The notes beneath the pieces are model-generated. The model was not told the origin of the DNA and searched no databases. It worked only from the letters and a program-made list of their open reading frames with translations. The position numbers were made by a program, and so were the translations under genes. DNA of 64,000 nt from Mycocentrospora acerina (taxonomy: Eukaryota > Ascomycota > Dothideomycetes > Pleosporales): the NCBI GenBank assembly GCA_022701365.1, contig JAKUHH010000177.1:1362223-1426222 (forward strand), written 5' to 3'. Shown piece after piece: positions 32,053-42,248 of the stretch (positions within the stretch are counted from its first letter, which is position 1; each line of letters begins with the position of its first letter).

Positions 32053-34050
32053 TCAATCGAGCACAATGTAAGAGTTGTGTTGCGAGTTAATTTTCTTGTT
32101 CTCTTTGTGTCGATGGTGCGGTGTTGATTGGCTGGGTACCTCATCCTCGTCATCAGATATAAGACTGATGATTTCTTTCTTTGAGGGTCGATCAGGATGT
32201 TTTAATGCCTCCACGCTGAATGTTGTCGACATAACAACAGCCAAGTACTCGCAAAAAACGCCGAGGTCTGGGCTTTGCCCTTCTTCTAGCCATTTTGAAA
32301 GTTCTTTGAGGCGCCAAGCTGACACTTCCCCTGTTAAATGTCTATAGCACATCCACCAACAGAGAAACAATCTAGTGAAAACCATGATTTTAGCAAGATC
32401 TCTTGGTAAGACACCTTGCATTCTAGTTTTTCTCGCCACCAACATCGTAATGCAAGCTTGTATTTCTTTCATCATAATAGCCTTACCAACAATGTTGAGT
32501 CGGGTACGAATCATCTCGCGATCATCGGATTTCAACTCAAGAACAGCTTTAGAGACAATCCTTTTTCTATCTTGAGTGGCAATTAGATATTTCCACTTCC
32601 AGCTATCTACTGTCCCAATTGACGAATGCTCGGGTTCATCTCCATGGACTATTGGTAAAGTAGCCGATGGTGTTGCACCAATTATTGAAGGGTCCTTGAA
32701 TTTGACATGAGTGCGAACCTCTGGTTGGGTATGCGAGAGAGGCTCAATCGTATCGGCAATATTCAAGTCTTCCATCTCAGCTGTACGAGAAGGTATCGAC
32801 GGACGTTCGCTGGCATGCAACTCACGACCTTGCGAAGCACCAATGAGTACAGTGTCATCCAGATCATTTGATGTTTCAGATGGTGATCCAAGATCAATGA
32901 CTTCTGTCGAAGCTTGCGGTCGATGGCTAGAGGGAATTGATGGCGATACCCCTCCAACTATCTCGGCTTGGATGCTGCAGCTTGAAATCGATTCCTCTTC
33001 GCTCTCACGAACAGACAGCCGTTGATAAACGTCACGCTGCCATCTTGCGAGTTCCATTGATTCGATTGTGACCTCCAAATTCCGACACTGGAGGCGCACA
33101 GTAGTGATATTCCCTCCTGACGTAGTGTAGCCACGAACAATCTCATCACAGAGCTTGTCAAGTCGTTGCCTGTAGTACTCGACCTCTTTCTCATGCACCT
33201 GCACAAGTTTTTCTCGTTGGTTTGACGTATCAGCCTTGTTCCACATGGCCACTGGGTCGTACGTATGATCCTTTTCTTTCCCGATGTTCCAAGAGTTTGT
33301 ATAGTGTTCGATGCGTTCGTTGATGATTTCAATTACCTGTTCAGGGCTCATCTTGAGTTGAAATTGCGATGGTTCCTCCAGTGCACAGATGACTTTACAA
33401 TTCTTAGGACTTTTATCCTCCCCGCTGTCTTCTTCTAATTCTGATTCCTCTTCTTCACCCAGGTCTGATATGCCCTCACTGTTGTCCACATGTTGCCATC
33501 GTAGTAAGTAGTCCCATTCTCCAGCTTCACTTACAAAATGTTGCGGATGCTGTGGCATACTAGATACAGGAACGGTATCCACATGAATAAGTTTTTGTCG
33601 CTTACGTCCATTTGGATCGATGTAGTCAACTGCATCCGAGGCTAAGGTGGAGGACATGGTAGATGTGCGTTCTTTGCTGCTTAAGTTGAAACTCTGGACA
33701 CCAGTAGTCGCCTTGTTCTGCTTGTAGGTGAGCGACTGACGCTGAAGAAAGTCAATTACAGTTGTCAACGCCAACCGCTGTTCCACATTGTAGACCGCGA
33801 GTGAATCTTGTATTAGAGGCGGTTGCAGCGCATTTAGAAATAAAGCACCTGTCACCTGCTCTCCTCGCAACTGTTTTTCAAGTGCCATTGTGCCAGGTAT
33901 GTCAGCGTTCTTGCATCCTGCAGCCTGGAATATATCTTTAGAGTGACACAGTCTGGAGACTAACTCGTCTACAGTCCAGAGCCAGGGATCGTCAGACATG
34001 CTGGACAAGTGAGCCTTTCGTTGAGAACTTGGCATAGAACTTGCCTGCAT
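32053..34050 (-). CDS. Fungal protein of unknown function with SAM-like start and SUMO-interacting-like motifs
   Basis: 665 aa, ATG at 34050 (an alternative ATG at 33999 begins MSDDPWLW), no intron. The N-terminus (DDPWLWTVDELVSRLCHSKD, ...GEQVTGALFLNAL) has the look of a small SAM-like helical domain. Acidic stretches follow (EEEESELEEDSGEDK). A helical region at about 255-370 contains many charged residues. Two SUMO-interacting-like motifs are seen: VIDLGSPSE mid-protein, and IISLISDDEDE near the C-terminus, hydrophobic core then acids. A conserved-looking helical block (EIQACITMLVARKTRMQGVL, then LFLCWWMCYRHLTGE) lies before the second. The set suggests a nuclear protein in SUMO-dependent repair, recombination or transcription; that is inference only. 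It diverges from GSH2 across 420 bp. Confidence 0.75.
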   Translation of the reverse strand: MQASSMPSSQRKAHLSSMSDDPWLWTVDELVSRLCHSKDIFQAAGCKNADIPGTMALEKQLRGEQVTGALFLNALQPPLIQDSLAVYNVEQRLALTTVIDFLQRQSLTYKQNKATTGVQSFNLSSKERTSTMSSTLASDAVDYIDPNGRKRQKLIHVDTVPVSSMPQHPQHFVSEAGEWDYLLRWQHVDNSEGISDLGEEEESELEEDSGEDKSPKNCKVICALEEPSQFQLKMSPEQVIEIINERIEHYTNSWNIGKEKDHTYDPVAMWNKADTSNQREKLVQVHEKEVEYYRQRLDKLCDEIVRGYTTSGGNITTVRLQCRNLEVTIESMELARWQRDVYQRLSVRESEEESISSCSIQAEIVGGVSPSIPSSHRPQASTEVIDLGSPSETSNDLDDTVLIGASQGRELHASERPSIPSRTAEMEDLNIADTIEPLSHTQPEVRTHVKFKDPSIIGATPSATLPIVHGDEPEHSSIGTVDSWKWKYLIATQDRKRIVSKAVLELKSDDREMIRTRLNIVGKAIMMKEIQACITMLVARKTRMQGVLPRDLAKIMVFTRLFLCWWMCYRHLTGEVSAWRLKELSKWLEEGQSPDLGVFCEYLAVVMSTTFSVEALKHPDRPSKKEIISLISDDEDEVPSQSTPHHRHKENKKINSQHNSYIVLD

Positions 34051-34470
34051 TTCTCAAACGCATCTGCAAGCTGATCACATAAACCACGACCAAACCTTTT
34101 ACGTAGTAAATCTTCTAGACAAGACGGTTGCTCCTAGACGTCGAACAGCGTTTCGAAATTGTAGAAAGGTTGGCATGCAAGGAGTGGTGCCACAAAAGGT
34201 TGAGCGTCTTGGGCGTGGCGCACGTGAAGACGCGAACAAATGTGTGAGCGACAAAATATTTGTGGAGTCTTGCAAACGCTCATTCAGGCCCAGTTCTGTA
34301 GCATATAAGTCAGGATGACGTGCTCGCAGAAGACGCGTTTGCTTTGCTTTGTCAGACAGTGGGGCACACGGAAATCCTTAGCGCGGGGAGCAATGAGAGG
34401 AAGAGAGGTATTGTAACCTCACTTTTATCAAACGCAGCTATCAAAAGGGAAGTAGCAGAATCCAGTGAAC
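34051..34470. promoter_or_regulatory. Divergent promoter, unknown nuclear protein / glutathione synthetase
   Basis: 420 bp between opposed starts. A TATAAG at 34304-34309 lies about 165 bp before the GSH2 ATG, in the same sense, and TGACGTG (34315-34321), a CRE-like core, follows it. Confidence 0.4.
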
Positions 34471-36015
34471 ATGGCATCAACAGAAGAAGCCCAATATCCC
34501 CCAGAATTAACTCGGGACGAAGAACAGTACCTGCTTACAGAACTAAAAGATTGGTCGATTGCTCATGGACTTGCGGTGCGCCCAGCTCCATCATTTGTTC
34601 AAACATCTCAGGATCCATCAGGTGTACTCGCTACAACTGCACCAGTTACTCTTTTCCCCAGTTTGTTTCCTCGGTCCTGTTTCGAAGAAGGACTCGCAAT
34701 CCAGAAAGCATACAACGAACTTTACTCAGCAATCGCAAGGGACGAGTCATGGTTGCAAGGCATAGTTGAGGAGCTAATTGATATTGATGACTTTGTTGGA
34801 AGATTATGGCAGACTCACTTGGAAGTGAAGAAAGAGGGATATGTTCAAGACCTTTCTCTAGGGCTCTTTCGCTCAGACTACATGGTACACCAAGATCCTG
34901 CACAAGCGGAGTCCGCGCCAGGGTTAAAGCAGGTTGAATTCAACACTATCGCATCTTCATTTGGAGGACTATCGTCTCAAGTGTCTGCATTACACAGATA
35001 CCTACTCACCCTGAACGCGTATCCGTCTTCGACCTCTTCGATTATTAAGGCGGATGCCCTCCGACAAAGCAAGTCTGCCTCATCTCTTGCGAAAGGCCTA
35101 GCTGCTGCACACAAAGCTTACGGATCCTCTCGCACTGACCGTCCTTTGTGTGTGTTGTTTGTCGTGCAAGATCCGGAACGTAATGTTTTCGATCAAAGAC
35201 ATCTGGAGTACGCCCTTTTGGAAGAGAATGGGGTTCGTTCCTTCCGCCTGCCTTTCGGAGAAACACTCTTGCATACTAAATTGGAGTCTGATCGAACGCT
35301 TGTATATACCCCACCAAACTCATCATCGACCTCATATGAAGTGACCACGATCTACTACCGAGCGGGTTATTCGCCAGACGATTATCCAAAAGAAGGAGAC
35401 TGGGCAGCTCGGCTAGCACTAGAGAAAAGTCGAGCAATTAAGTGCCCCAGCATCTTGACCCAACTTGCCGGCTGCAAAAAAGTCCAGCAGGTACTGGCAA
35501 CACCACACTCACCACATCTAAAGCGCTTCATCTCTAACGCGGATGTCGCATCCCGGTTGTTGACGACATTTGCGCCCATCTATCCTCTTGACGATAGTGA
35601 AGCCGGAAGAGAAGCGAAGAAGCTTGCCACCAACGCGTCTTTGGCTACACGATATGTTTTGAAGCCTCAGCGTGAGGGAGGCGGAAATAACATCTACCGA
35701 AAAGCCATCCCCCCGTTTCTCGAAAAGCTTTCCCCGACACATTGGCCAGCATACATATTGATGGAGATGATCGAGCCGCCTCCACTGAAGAACGCAATCA
35801 TCCGTAATGGGGAACTGCAAAAAGGAGGGGTCATTTGTGAGCTTGGGGTGTACGGGGTATGTTTGTGGAGGGATGGTGGAGATGAATCGAAGGGTGAGAT
35901 ACTAGAAAACTTTGAAGCTGGATACCTGCTTCGCACGAAAGGTGACCAGAGCGAGGAGGGTGGCGTAGCGGCCGGGTTTGGAGCTGTTGATAGCTGTTGC
36001 TTAGTAGAGAGCTGA
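34471..36015 (+). CDS. GSH2: Glutathione synthetase
   Basis: 514 aa, single exon, start at the ATG 34471; the six bases before it begin with GTG, not ATG. ATP-grasp enzyme joining gamma-glutamylcysteine and glycine to make glutathione, in the cytosol. Eukaryotic GSS features are seen in order: FRSDYMVHQ (near residue 130), KQVEFNTIASSFGGLSSQVS (substrate-binding N-terminal domain), RAGYSPDDYP, RYVLKPQREGGGNNIYRKAI with the glycine-rich ATP lid, YILMEMIEPPPLKN, and the C-terminal GYLLRTK...EGGVAAGFGAVD. Length is typical (yeast 491, human 474). Nothing is missing from the active site as far as can be read. Confidence 0.96.
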   Translation: MASTEEAQYPPELTRDEEQYLLTELKDWSIAHGLAVRPAPSFVQTSQDPSGVLATTAPVTLFPSLFPRSCFEEGLAIQKAYNELYSAIARDESWLQGIVEELIDIDDFVGRLWQTHLEVKKEGYVQDLSLGLFRSDYMVHQDPAQAESAPGLKQVEFNTIASSFGGLSSQVSALHRYLLTLNAYPSSTSSIIKADALRQSKSASSLAKGLAAAHKAYGSSRTDRPLCVLFVVQDPERNVFDQRHLEYALLEENGVRSFRLPFGETLLHTKLESDRTLVYTPPNSSSTSYEVTTIYYRAGYSPDDYPKEGDWAARLALEKSRAIKCPSILTQLAGCKKVQQVLATPHSPHLKRFISNADVASRLLTTFAPIYPLDDSEAGREAKKLATNASLATRYVLKPQREGGGNNIYRKAIPPFLEKLSPTHWPAYILMEMIEPPPLKNAIIRNGELQKGGVICELGVYGVCLWRDGGDESKGEILENFEAGYLLRTKGDQSEEGGVAAGFGAVDSCCLVES

Positions 36016-37835
36016 GACTACTTTGAGCTGCAAGCTTGATATCAGTTTTTCGAATAGAAGAGTCCTTAGCAACAGCCTGAATTTTCACATCCAAATTGCG
36101 CCATCATGTGCACGACAGCCGTTGAGTAGCCTATCCGCCACAATCGTGTTCGGTACAAAAAGGAACGGTTCATGTTGAAACTACTCCGGAGAGCGCAGTC
36201 TCTCCACCACGACGGTTTGCGAATACAGTTTGGACGATACGCCCTGCGTGATTGACGCGCGTTCCACAGGATGTGAGTATGAGATGATGATCAATTGCGT
36301 AACGTGTGAGAACACTCACAACGTTTGCATTTATTGGCAATTTCACTGACGCCCGCCTCTCAGAAACCTTCAACAAAATGGGCGGCATTAAGCTCACTTC
36401 GTGCGACGGTGGCTCTACCCACGACCGGGAACCCTTCAACTTTGCACGCCAGTAGGCATGAAACTTGCGTTTGATTGGTAGATTTCATCCCTATCAATAT
36501 TGAAGTGAAACTCGCGACAGCAACTTGACGGGCGGACTCTTGCCAGATCGCCAGGCACAACAATCCAGATGTTCAGTAACGGTGTTTCCTCGGCGTAGTG
36601 AGCACTCAGAACTGGATCTTCGACGTCGGGACGATCATCGCATGGCAGGATGATTAAACCGTACCGCCTGGTCCGTCGCGAGGCTTTGAGTATAACACGG
36701 GCTGAGATAGCTGCTGCATGATCTAAAATAGGACTGGGGGCACGTGTAAAACTGTTGTTATGACGGAGGAAGAACGCAAGTAACCTCTCGATCTCTTGGG
36801 GGAACAGGCATCGCATAAGTGATGTACACCTTTTGATGATACGATAATGTTGTATGAGAGGATAATGATTTATGCATACCCCTTCCTCAATTATGCACAT
36901 GGTATTGCCCCTGTTGTGGAATTTTATAGCCCTACGAATTCCATCCTTCCGATTGGTCTCATGCTGCCCCACGTCGCGTCCTCCCATCACCAACCTCCCG
37001 CGTCGCACTCTGGTAGTAGATTGGCGCATTATGCAGAGCTGAACTATTGATCGGGGCCGTCAGCACACGTGAAGCGTAGACTTAACGTTGAACTTAGAAT
37101 AACGCATCGTGAGTATTTAGGAGACAACCGTGGGTGCTATGTGAGAGACCAAATTCCACTGGCATTCGAGCTCCACCGCCTGAACGCTGTGCTTGAATAA
37201 TTGGACAGCAGTGATCCTCTCTAGCTCTCGAGTTTCGATCTCACCAAGCATTGATTGACAGTGGCTGAAGACTTTAATCTCCTTGGGGCTAATAAGGACC
37301 GTTTCGATACCACTCGGAAGATGGGGGCATCCCAAAATCGCACATCGTTTAACGGCGCCATGCCGTGATGGGACTTCAAGGCTAAGCCTGCCTCATAGCG
37401 CTTGATTGATAGTTTTGCCAGGCCGTTTGCTTTTGCGACCCGCTGTTGCAGAAATTATTATTGCCCTCTCTATCGCTGCAGGACCTTCCTGATATCACCT
37501 GCAGGACCATAGCGCCTGCCTTCCTCGATCTTACCTCTCTTTTACACAAACACCACGCCAATTCGGCTTCGTGTCTTGGTCCACATTCGTTCATTCTCTC
37601 TCTTTCCCAATACCCGGTAGTAATTCACCTCACCATTGTCCACTCATTCAATCGTACATACACATTCGTTCACTCCTCCAACTACCCACGTCGTTCATTT
37701 ATTCTTGCTTTTAATTCTTGCACGGCTCTCCGAACTCGAATATTATCAACAATCCAGCCCAATTTTCGAGGCATATAATACTAATTAAATGGCAACCGCC
37801 CTTCACTAAAGCACACACCCAACATCGACTTCAAT
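36016..37835. other. Intergenic interval with one doubtful frame
   Basis: Holds the GSH2 3' region, a doubtful minus-strand frame (36436-37029, listed separately) and a CT/CA-rich leader (about 37,540-37,830) typical of a fungal 5' UTR in front of the next gene. Confidence 0.5.
36436..37029 (-). CDS. Doubtful 197-codon frame
   Basis: Opens at an ATG (37029). I see no known domain, signal peptide or membrane helix. The stretch TRRYGLIILPCDDRPDVEDP to LLNIWIVVPGDLARV looks like mixed alpha/beta protein, while the first 60 residues look random. It could be a small species-specific gene, the remnant of one, or chance. Kept only because it is the longest frame in an 1.8-kb gap. Confidence 0.22.
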   Translation of the reverse strand: MRQSTTRVRRGRLVMGGRDVGQHETNRKDGIRRAIKFHNRGNTMCIIEEGVCINHYPLIQHYRIIKRCTSLMRCLFPQEIERLLAFFLRHNNSFTRAPSPILDHAAAISARVILKASRRTRRYGLIILPCDDRPDVEDPVLSAHYAEETPLLNIWIVVPGDLARVRPSSCCREFHFNIDRDEIYQSNASFMPTGVQS

Positions 37836-40800
37836 ATGCGTTCTTACCGGTGTCTTGCTATCTGCGTTGTGTTGTTCTTGAGCCTGCAGTCCGTGGTCGC
37901 AGTTCCCCACTCAGCAGTTCGCCGTCAAGATGGTTCTACAACAGAAATAATCTCTCCACGGCCTTCAAATACAGTCACACCTTCCAGAGTGTCTACGGCA
38001 CAGACAGAGTCAAATCCTTCTGCCTCGACAACTCAAGTCTCAACACGACTATCAATCTCAGTACCTGCCGAGACTACATCTCAGGCAACTACCACCACTA
38101 CACCAGCTTCATCGTCTACTGTCGGTACGTGCCGCAACTCGTAATAGTACTACTCAATATCGTAAGATAATACTAAAGACCATGTAGAATCTGACCCCAA
38201 GATCTTGCTGCCATATCAGCCAAAGTTGACACCAGCTATGGGCATGACTGGCATCGTACTACTACTGACTGGACTAGTCTACGCTATTATCGGCATCAAG
38301 AACAAATGGTTAGTAGATCATTTTGTGTATTTTCGCATGGACTTACAAAGACAGGATCTATGTTTTTGGGTCTGCTGCATACTTGACGGCGTTGGCGGTG
38401 ACTGTTTTAATTGTCTACCTTATGAGCCCCCCTGTTTCTGATGCGATCGAAGGCGCCTTTTTCGTAGCAGCGTTTTTTACTGGTGTCATCTTTGGCGGCT
38501 TGTCGCTGGTGTTTTCAGATATCACCGAGGGACTCGGGTGTCTGCTGGGTGGATTCTGCCTCAGCATGTGGTTTCTGAGTCTAAAAGCAGGTGGATTGAT
38601 TACTTCAACAACTGGACGCGCAATCTTCATTGGTTGCATGAGTGCTGGAGGATATCTATTGTCCTTCAGCCACCATACTCGCAGTTACGGTCTTATCGTC
38701 TCCATTTCTTTCTCAGGAGCTACAGCTGCCATCCTTGGAATCGACTGCCTTAGCAGCACTGGATGGAAAGAGTTCTGGCTCTATCTATGGAGTAAGCTGG
38801 AATCACTCTGACCTCCAACAAATGCTGACTTTAGCAGACCTCAACTCAAATTCGTTTCCTTTGAACACCAATACGTACCCTCTGACTAAAAACATCAAGG
38901 CCGAACTTGCTGGTGTTGTCATAATTGCTGTATTCGGCGTTGTTTCGCAGCTCCGCGTCTGGAATATGGTCAAGGAGCACCGTGCAAAGAGTGCAGCTCA
39001 TCAAATTGAAAAACAGCAAAACCAGGATCGCGAAGAAGAAGAGCTTGGTCGAAAGATTGAAGACAGCTTTCAGCGAGAACGTGCGCAGTGGGAGTCTACA
39101 TACGGCGAAAGAAGCATACAAGATTCAGCTGTCACAAGTCTGAAGGATTCGACTATTGTCCAGGAAGCAGAGGTCCCTGCCAATGGCAGCTTGGAAATGG
39201 TCAACCTAGGTCAGAGTGGTGTCATTCGTTCTACTGATATTGATTCGCCAACCGGCGCAGCAATTAGAATTAGTGTGCTCCAGGACGACAACATCCAGCA
39301 CATTGACGCCGAGGGTAATCCCATCCTATATAAGAAGACTAACAACGAAAACCTTGTTTCACTTTCAGATGAAGGCCAGCCGCTCACATCAAAAAGAAAC
39401 AGTCTTCGAGCCTCTGTTCCACCACCTCCCCCGATTGTGCCCCTCCCATTCACAGTTCCTAAAGAGAGCGACGCAAAAGATGAGGACGACAGCACATCCG
39501 TGTCCGCTATGCCCGAGTCTGAGCACGAGCCTGTCACCCATAGGCCTATGGTATCGAAGCGTGCGTCTGACATGGCGGGATCGCGATATGGAAACGGAGC
39601 GTCTCATGATATGTACGAATCGCAAGAGCACCTAATGTCCCATGTTGATGCCGATCGAGCTTCATCCGTTGCGGCCACACTAGACGACGACCGAGATGAC
39701 ATGTCGATTCACCAGCTCTCGCCAACTCAGTCACCCATCAGCACCGAACATGGCGTACTGGGTGAACAGCTAAATGCAGATCACTCCGTCAACACATCAT
39801 ATCCCAATGTAAAGGTCGAGAGCGAAGCCGCAGCAGCTGGCCAGATCGATGACGCTCATCGACACAAAGAGACGGCCGAGTCAGAGAAGGATCGAGAGTC
39901 GATACCCGGTACTGATGGTGATGAACCTACAAAGCAAATAATTCGCCAGTCTCTTACTATCAGTACCGATCCCACCCCACATGACGATGCACCTCGAAAA
40001 GTCTTGTCCCGTCGCGAGTCCCGAGTCGACACGGCAGTAACCAGTTCAAAGGAAAGTAGCGAGAGCCAACAGTCAAAGTCTGGGGCATCAGTTTCAAATT
40101 CTGCTGTTGGCAGTCTGCAAAACGTAGTGATGAGCGATAAGCTTTCAAAGGTGGCGCTATCGTACCGTACGAATGAGTGGGCGAAACATCTGGAAGCCGC
40201 TGACAGACCTGAACTGGATGAGCTTGCAACACCAGCTTCGCCTGGTGTTACTGTAGAAGGATATCCAGAGGAATCGCCTGCGCCCGTCAGTGATGAGATT
40301 GCAGCGCCGTTGAAGGGTAGCAACCGAGACTCGAAGCGGACGTCAACTGGAAGCGCGATGAATAGAAACAGCAGCTTTGGGCTCAACCGTTCAGCGTCCA
40401 ACTTTTCTCGTACCTCGATTGCGGAGCAGCAAACCATGTCGCGATCGCCATCTTTCCAGGCACTAGGGGGTCTCTCTCGCTCGAGCTCTGGAACCAACCT
40501 AGATGCTTTGTCGCCGCTGCCAGTCAACACACTTTTGGGTCAGCGCGAGAACCGAATGAAAAATCGAGTTTCGTCTCAGTCTTTGACGCCACACACGACA
40601 TCGGCCAGCCTTTTGGGTGAGCAGGGTGACCAGGAGAACATGACATTGGCCCAACGACGACAGTTGCTTCAGAAGCAGGCCTCTCCAGCCACTTCACCCC
40701 GGCATGCTCCTCCTTCGGCGTCACAGAAGTGGCAGAAGAAGAGTTGGGCGGTCGCAAGTGCGCCGCTGGGATTCGACTCACATGCGCCAAAACGTACGTC

Positions 40801-41083
40801 CAGCTCGCAGTCGAACCAGAAGCGCGAGGAGCTGTACGCTGGGTGGAGGGACACGGTGCAGGATATCACACCGCCGCAGCAAACAACAGCACAAATTGCT
40901 GAGCAACAACGAGTGGCACTGCTCAATGAAAAACGACAAAAGGAGATGAGGCAGCAAAAGCGCGAGTCAATGGCTCAGCAGCGGGCGTCGATGATGGACA
41001 ATATGATGCGCAGCGGCCATATGCTGGACGCTCATCGGGAAGCTATGCGCAAGATGCAGGCCAATGCGAACAAGAATGCGTAG
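37836..41083 (+). CDS. Multi-pass membrane protein, TM7S3/TMEM198-like (DUF4203)
   Basis: Four exons: 37836-38124, 38188-38308, 38355-38791 and 38838-41083, about 1030 aa. Introns are 63, 46 and 46 nt. The last acceptor is a NAGNAG-type site (TTAGCAG), so a form one residue longer could start at 38835. Order: signal peptide (MRSYRCLAICVVLFLSLQSV, cleaved near VVA-VP), an S/T-rich glycosylation-prone ectodomain of about 75 residues, then seven or so hydrophobic helices beginning GMTGIVLLLTGLVYAIIG and including the Gly-rich GAFFVAAFFTGVIFGGLSLV, and a helix at NIKAELAGVVIIAVFGVV. A 650-residue charged, Ser-rich cytosolic tail follows, ending in a coiled-coil-like stretch near RMREAMRKMQ-type sequence. 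The helix set matches the DUF4203 class. Function unknown; it probably sits in the plasma membrane or endomembranes. Confidence 0.82.
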
Positions 41084-41651
41084 ATGTGATTGACAACATA
41101 CCCAGGGGGTGTCGAGTGGATGCAGGATTATGATCAGCGGCACGGTGACCGGGGAATGGGGACATGGACTCGAGGGGCTAGGGTGGAGTATTTTTGGAAT
41201 GCGGAGGATCGGGAAATGTTTACTTTTATACCCACTGTGTGCAGAGGGTGTCGGGACGGACGTGTTATTGGGCATGAAGGATAGAGAAGAATGGTATCAT
41301 CTGACAAGTCTAGCCTTGGTTTTGGGGGGTGCAGAGGGGTTTCACGTTTGACATTGCAGCATCTTGGTCCTTGTGCATGCAGACATGCTCGACATGACAC
41401 GATGGTGAAGGCCAGAGACCTAGGCTCGATTTGATGTTGTGCAGCGAGTCGTATTCTTGGATGCAGCTCTCTTGTGCATAGATGGCAGGATTGCGTCACA
41501 AGCAAGGCTCAGCCAGGGCTGTGAGGAATAGGGGGTATGGCATGAAGGCAGAGATTGGTTGCGATGCAGCAGTTCAAGTCGATGGCAGCGGCAAGGTAGA
41601 CCGATGGCACGGAGGCAAGAGGCGTCAGGCGTCGCGTTGTCGATGGAAGGC

Positions 41652-41706
41652 AGATGCGATGTGATGAGATGTGATGTGATGTAATGCGATGCGATGCGAT
41701 GTGATG
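41652..41706. repeat. GATGT/GATGC pentamer array
   Basis: About ten imperfect tandem pentamers (GATGT, GATGC, GAGAT variants), intergenic. Confidence 0.85.
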
Positions 41707-41935
41707 GAGGCACGAGGGCAACAGGCAATGAGGGTGATGGTGATGGTGTGGCGCCAGGGGTAGTGCGGCGGGACCGCGATGGTGAACCCTGTCTGTCAGA
41801 TTCGGTACACGCAGGCACTAGGGCGGTCCAGTGCTCATCTCGGACAGAAACAACACCGTTGAAATGCATCGAGTGCTGGAGAGCAGGAGAGGGTGCGCCG
41901 CGAGTGGGAACGGGGGCGTGACTGGCCTGCGGGCT

Positions 41936-42010
41936 GCATGTGTGTGTCGTGTGTGCGTCGTGTGTGTGTCGTGTGTGTGTGTGTGTGTGCTGTGTGTGTG
42001 TGTGCTGTGT
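41936..42010. repeat. (TG)n with interspersed TCG/C
   Basis: About 75 bp of TG dinucleotide broken by CG and C at regular steps; may form Z-DNA. Intergenic. Confidence 0.85.
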
Positions 42011-42248
42011 CCATGGCCCGGCATGCAGGCTCGCGCACACGTTTTGTGAGGCGTGACGGGGGCATGCTCAGGCTCGTCTGCCAAACCCAGCGCCGCCAGC
42101 ACAAAAGCGCGCCGGTCGGCCCGGGGAAGAAGGGACAGGCCTGTCGTGGCCCAAACCCGTCCCTTTGCACGGCTCGTACAAGAAGAAGCAGAAGGCCGCA
42201 TGCTGCGCAGCCCCAAGGCGAGCTGCAAAACTCTAGTGGAAAGTTTCA

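Larger units (their letters stand above)
41084..42248. other. Intergenic interval rich in simple repeats
   Basis: No gene supported. Contains a GATGT/GATGC pentamer run and a TG-rich dinucleotide run (listed separately), plus GC-rich DNA leading into ERF4. Long overlapping frames on both strands (41,420-42,430) translate to repeats such as HTTHTH or CVCVV and are artefacts. Confidence 0.6.
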
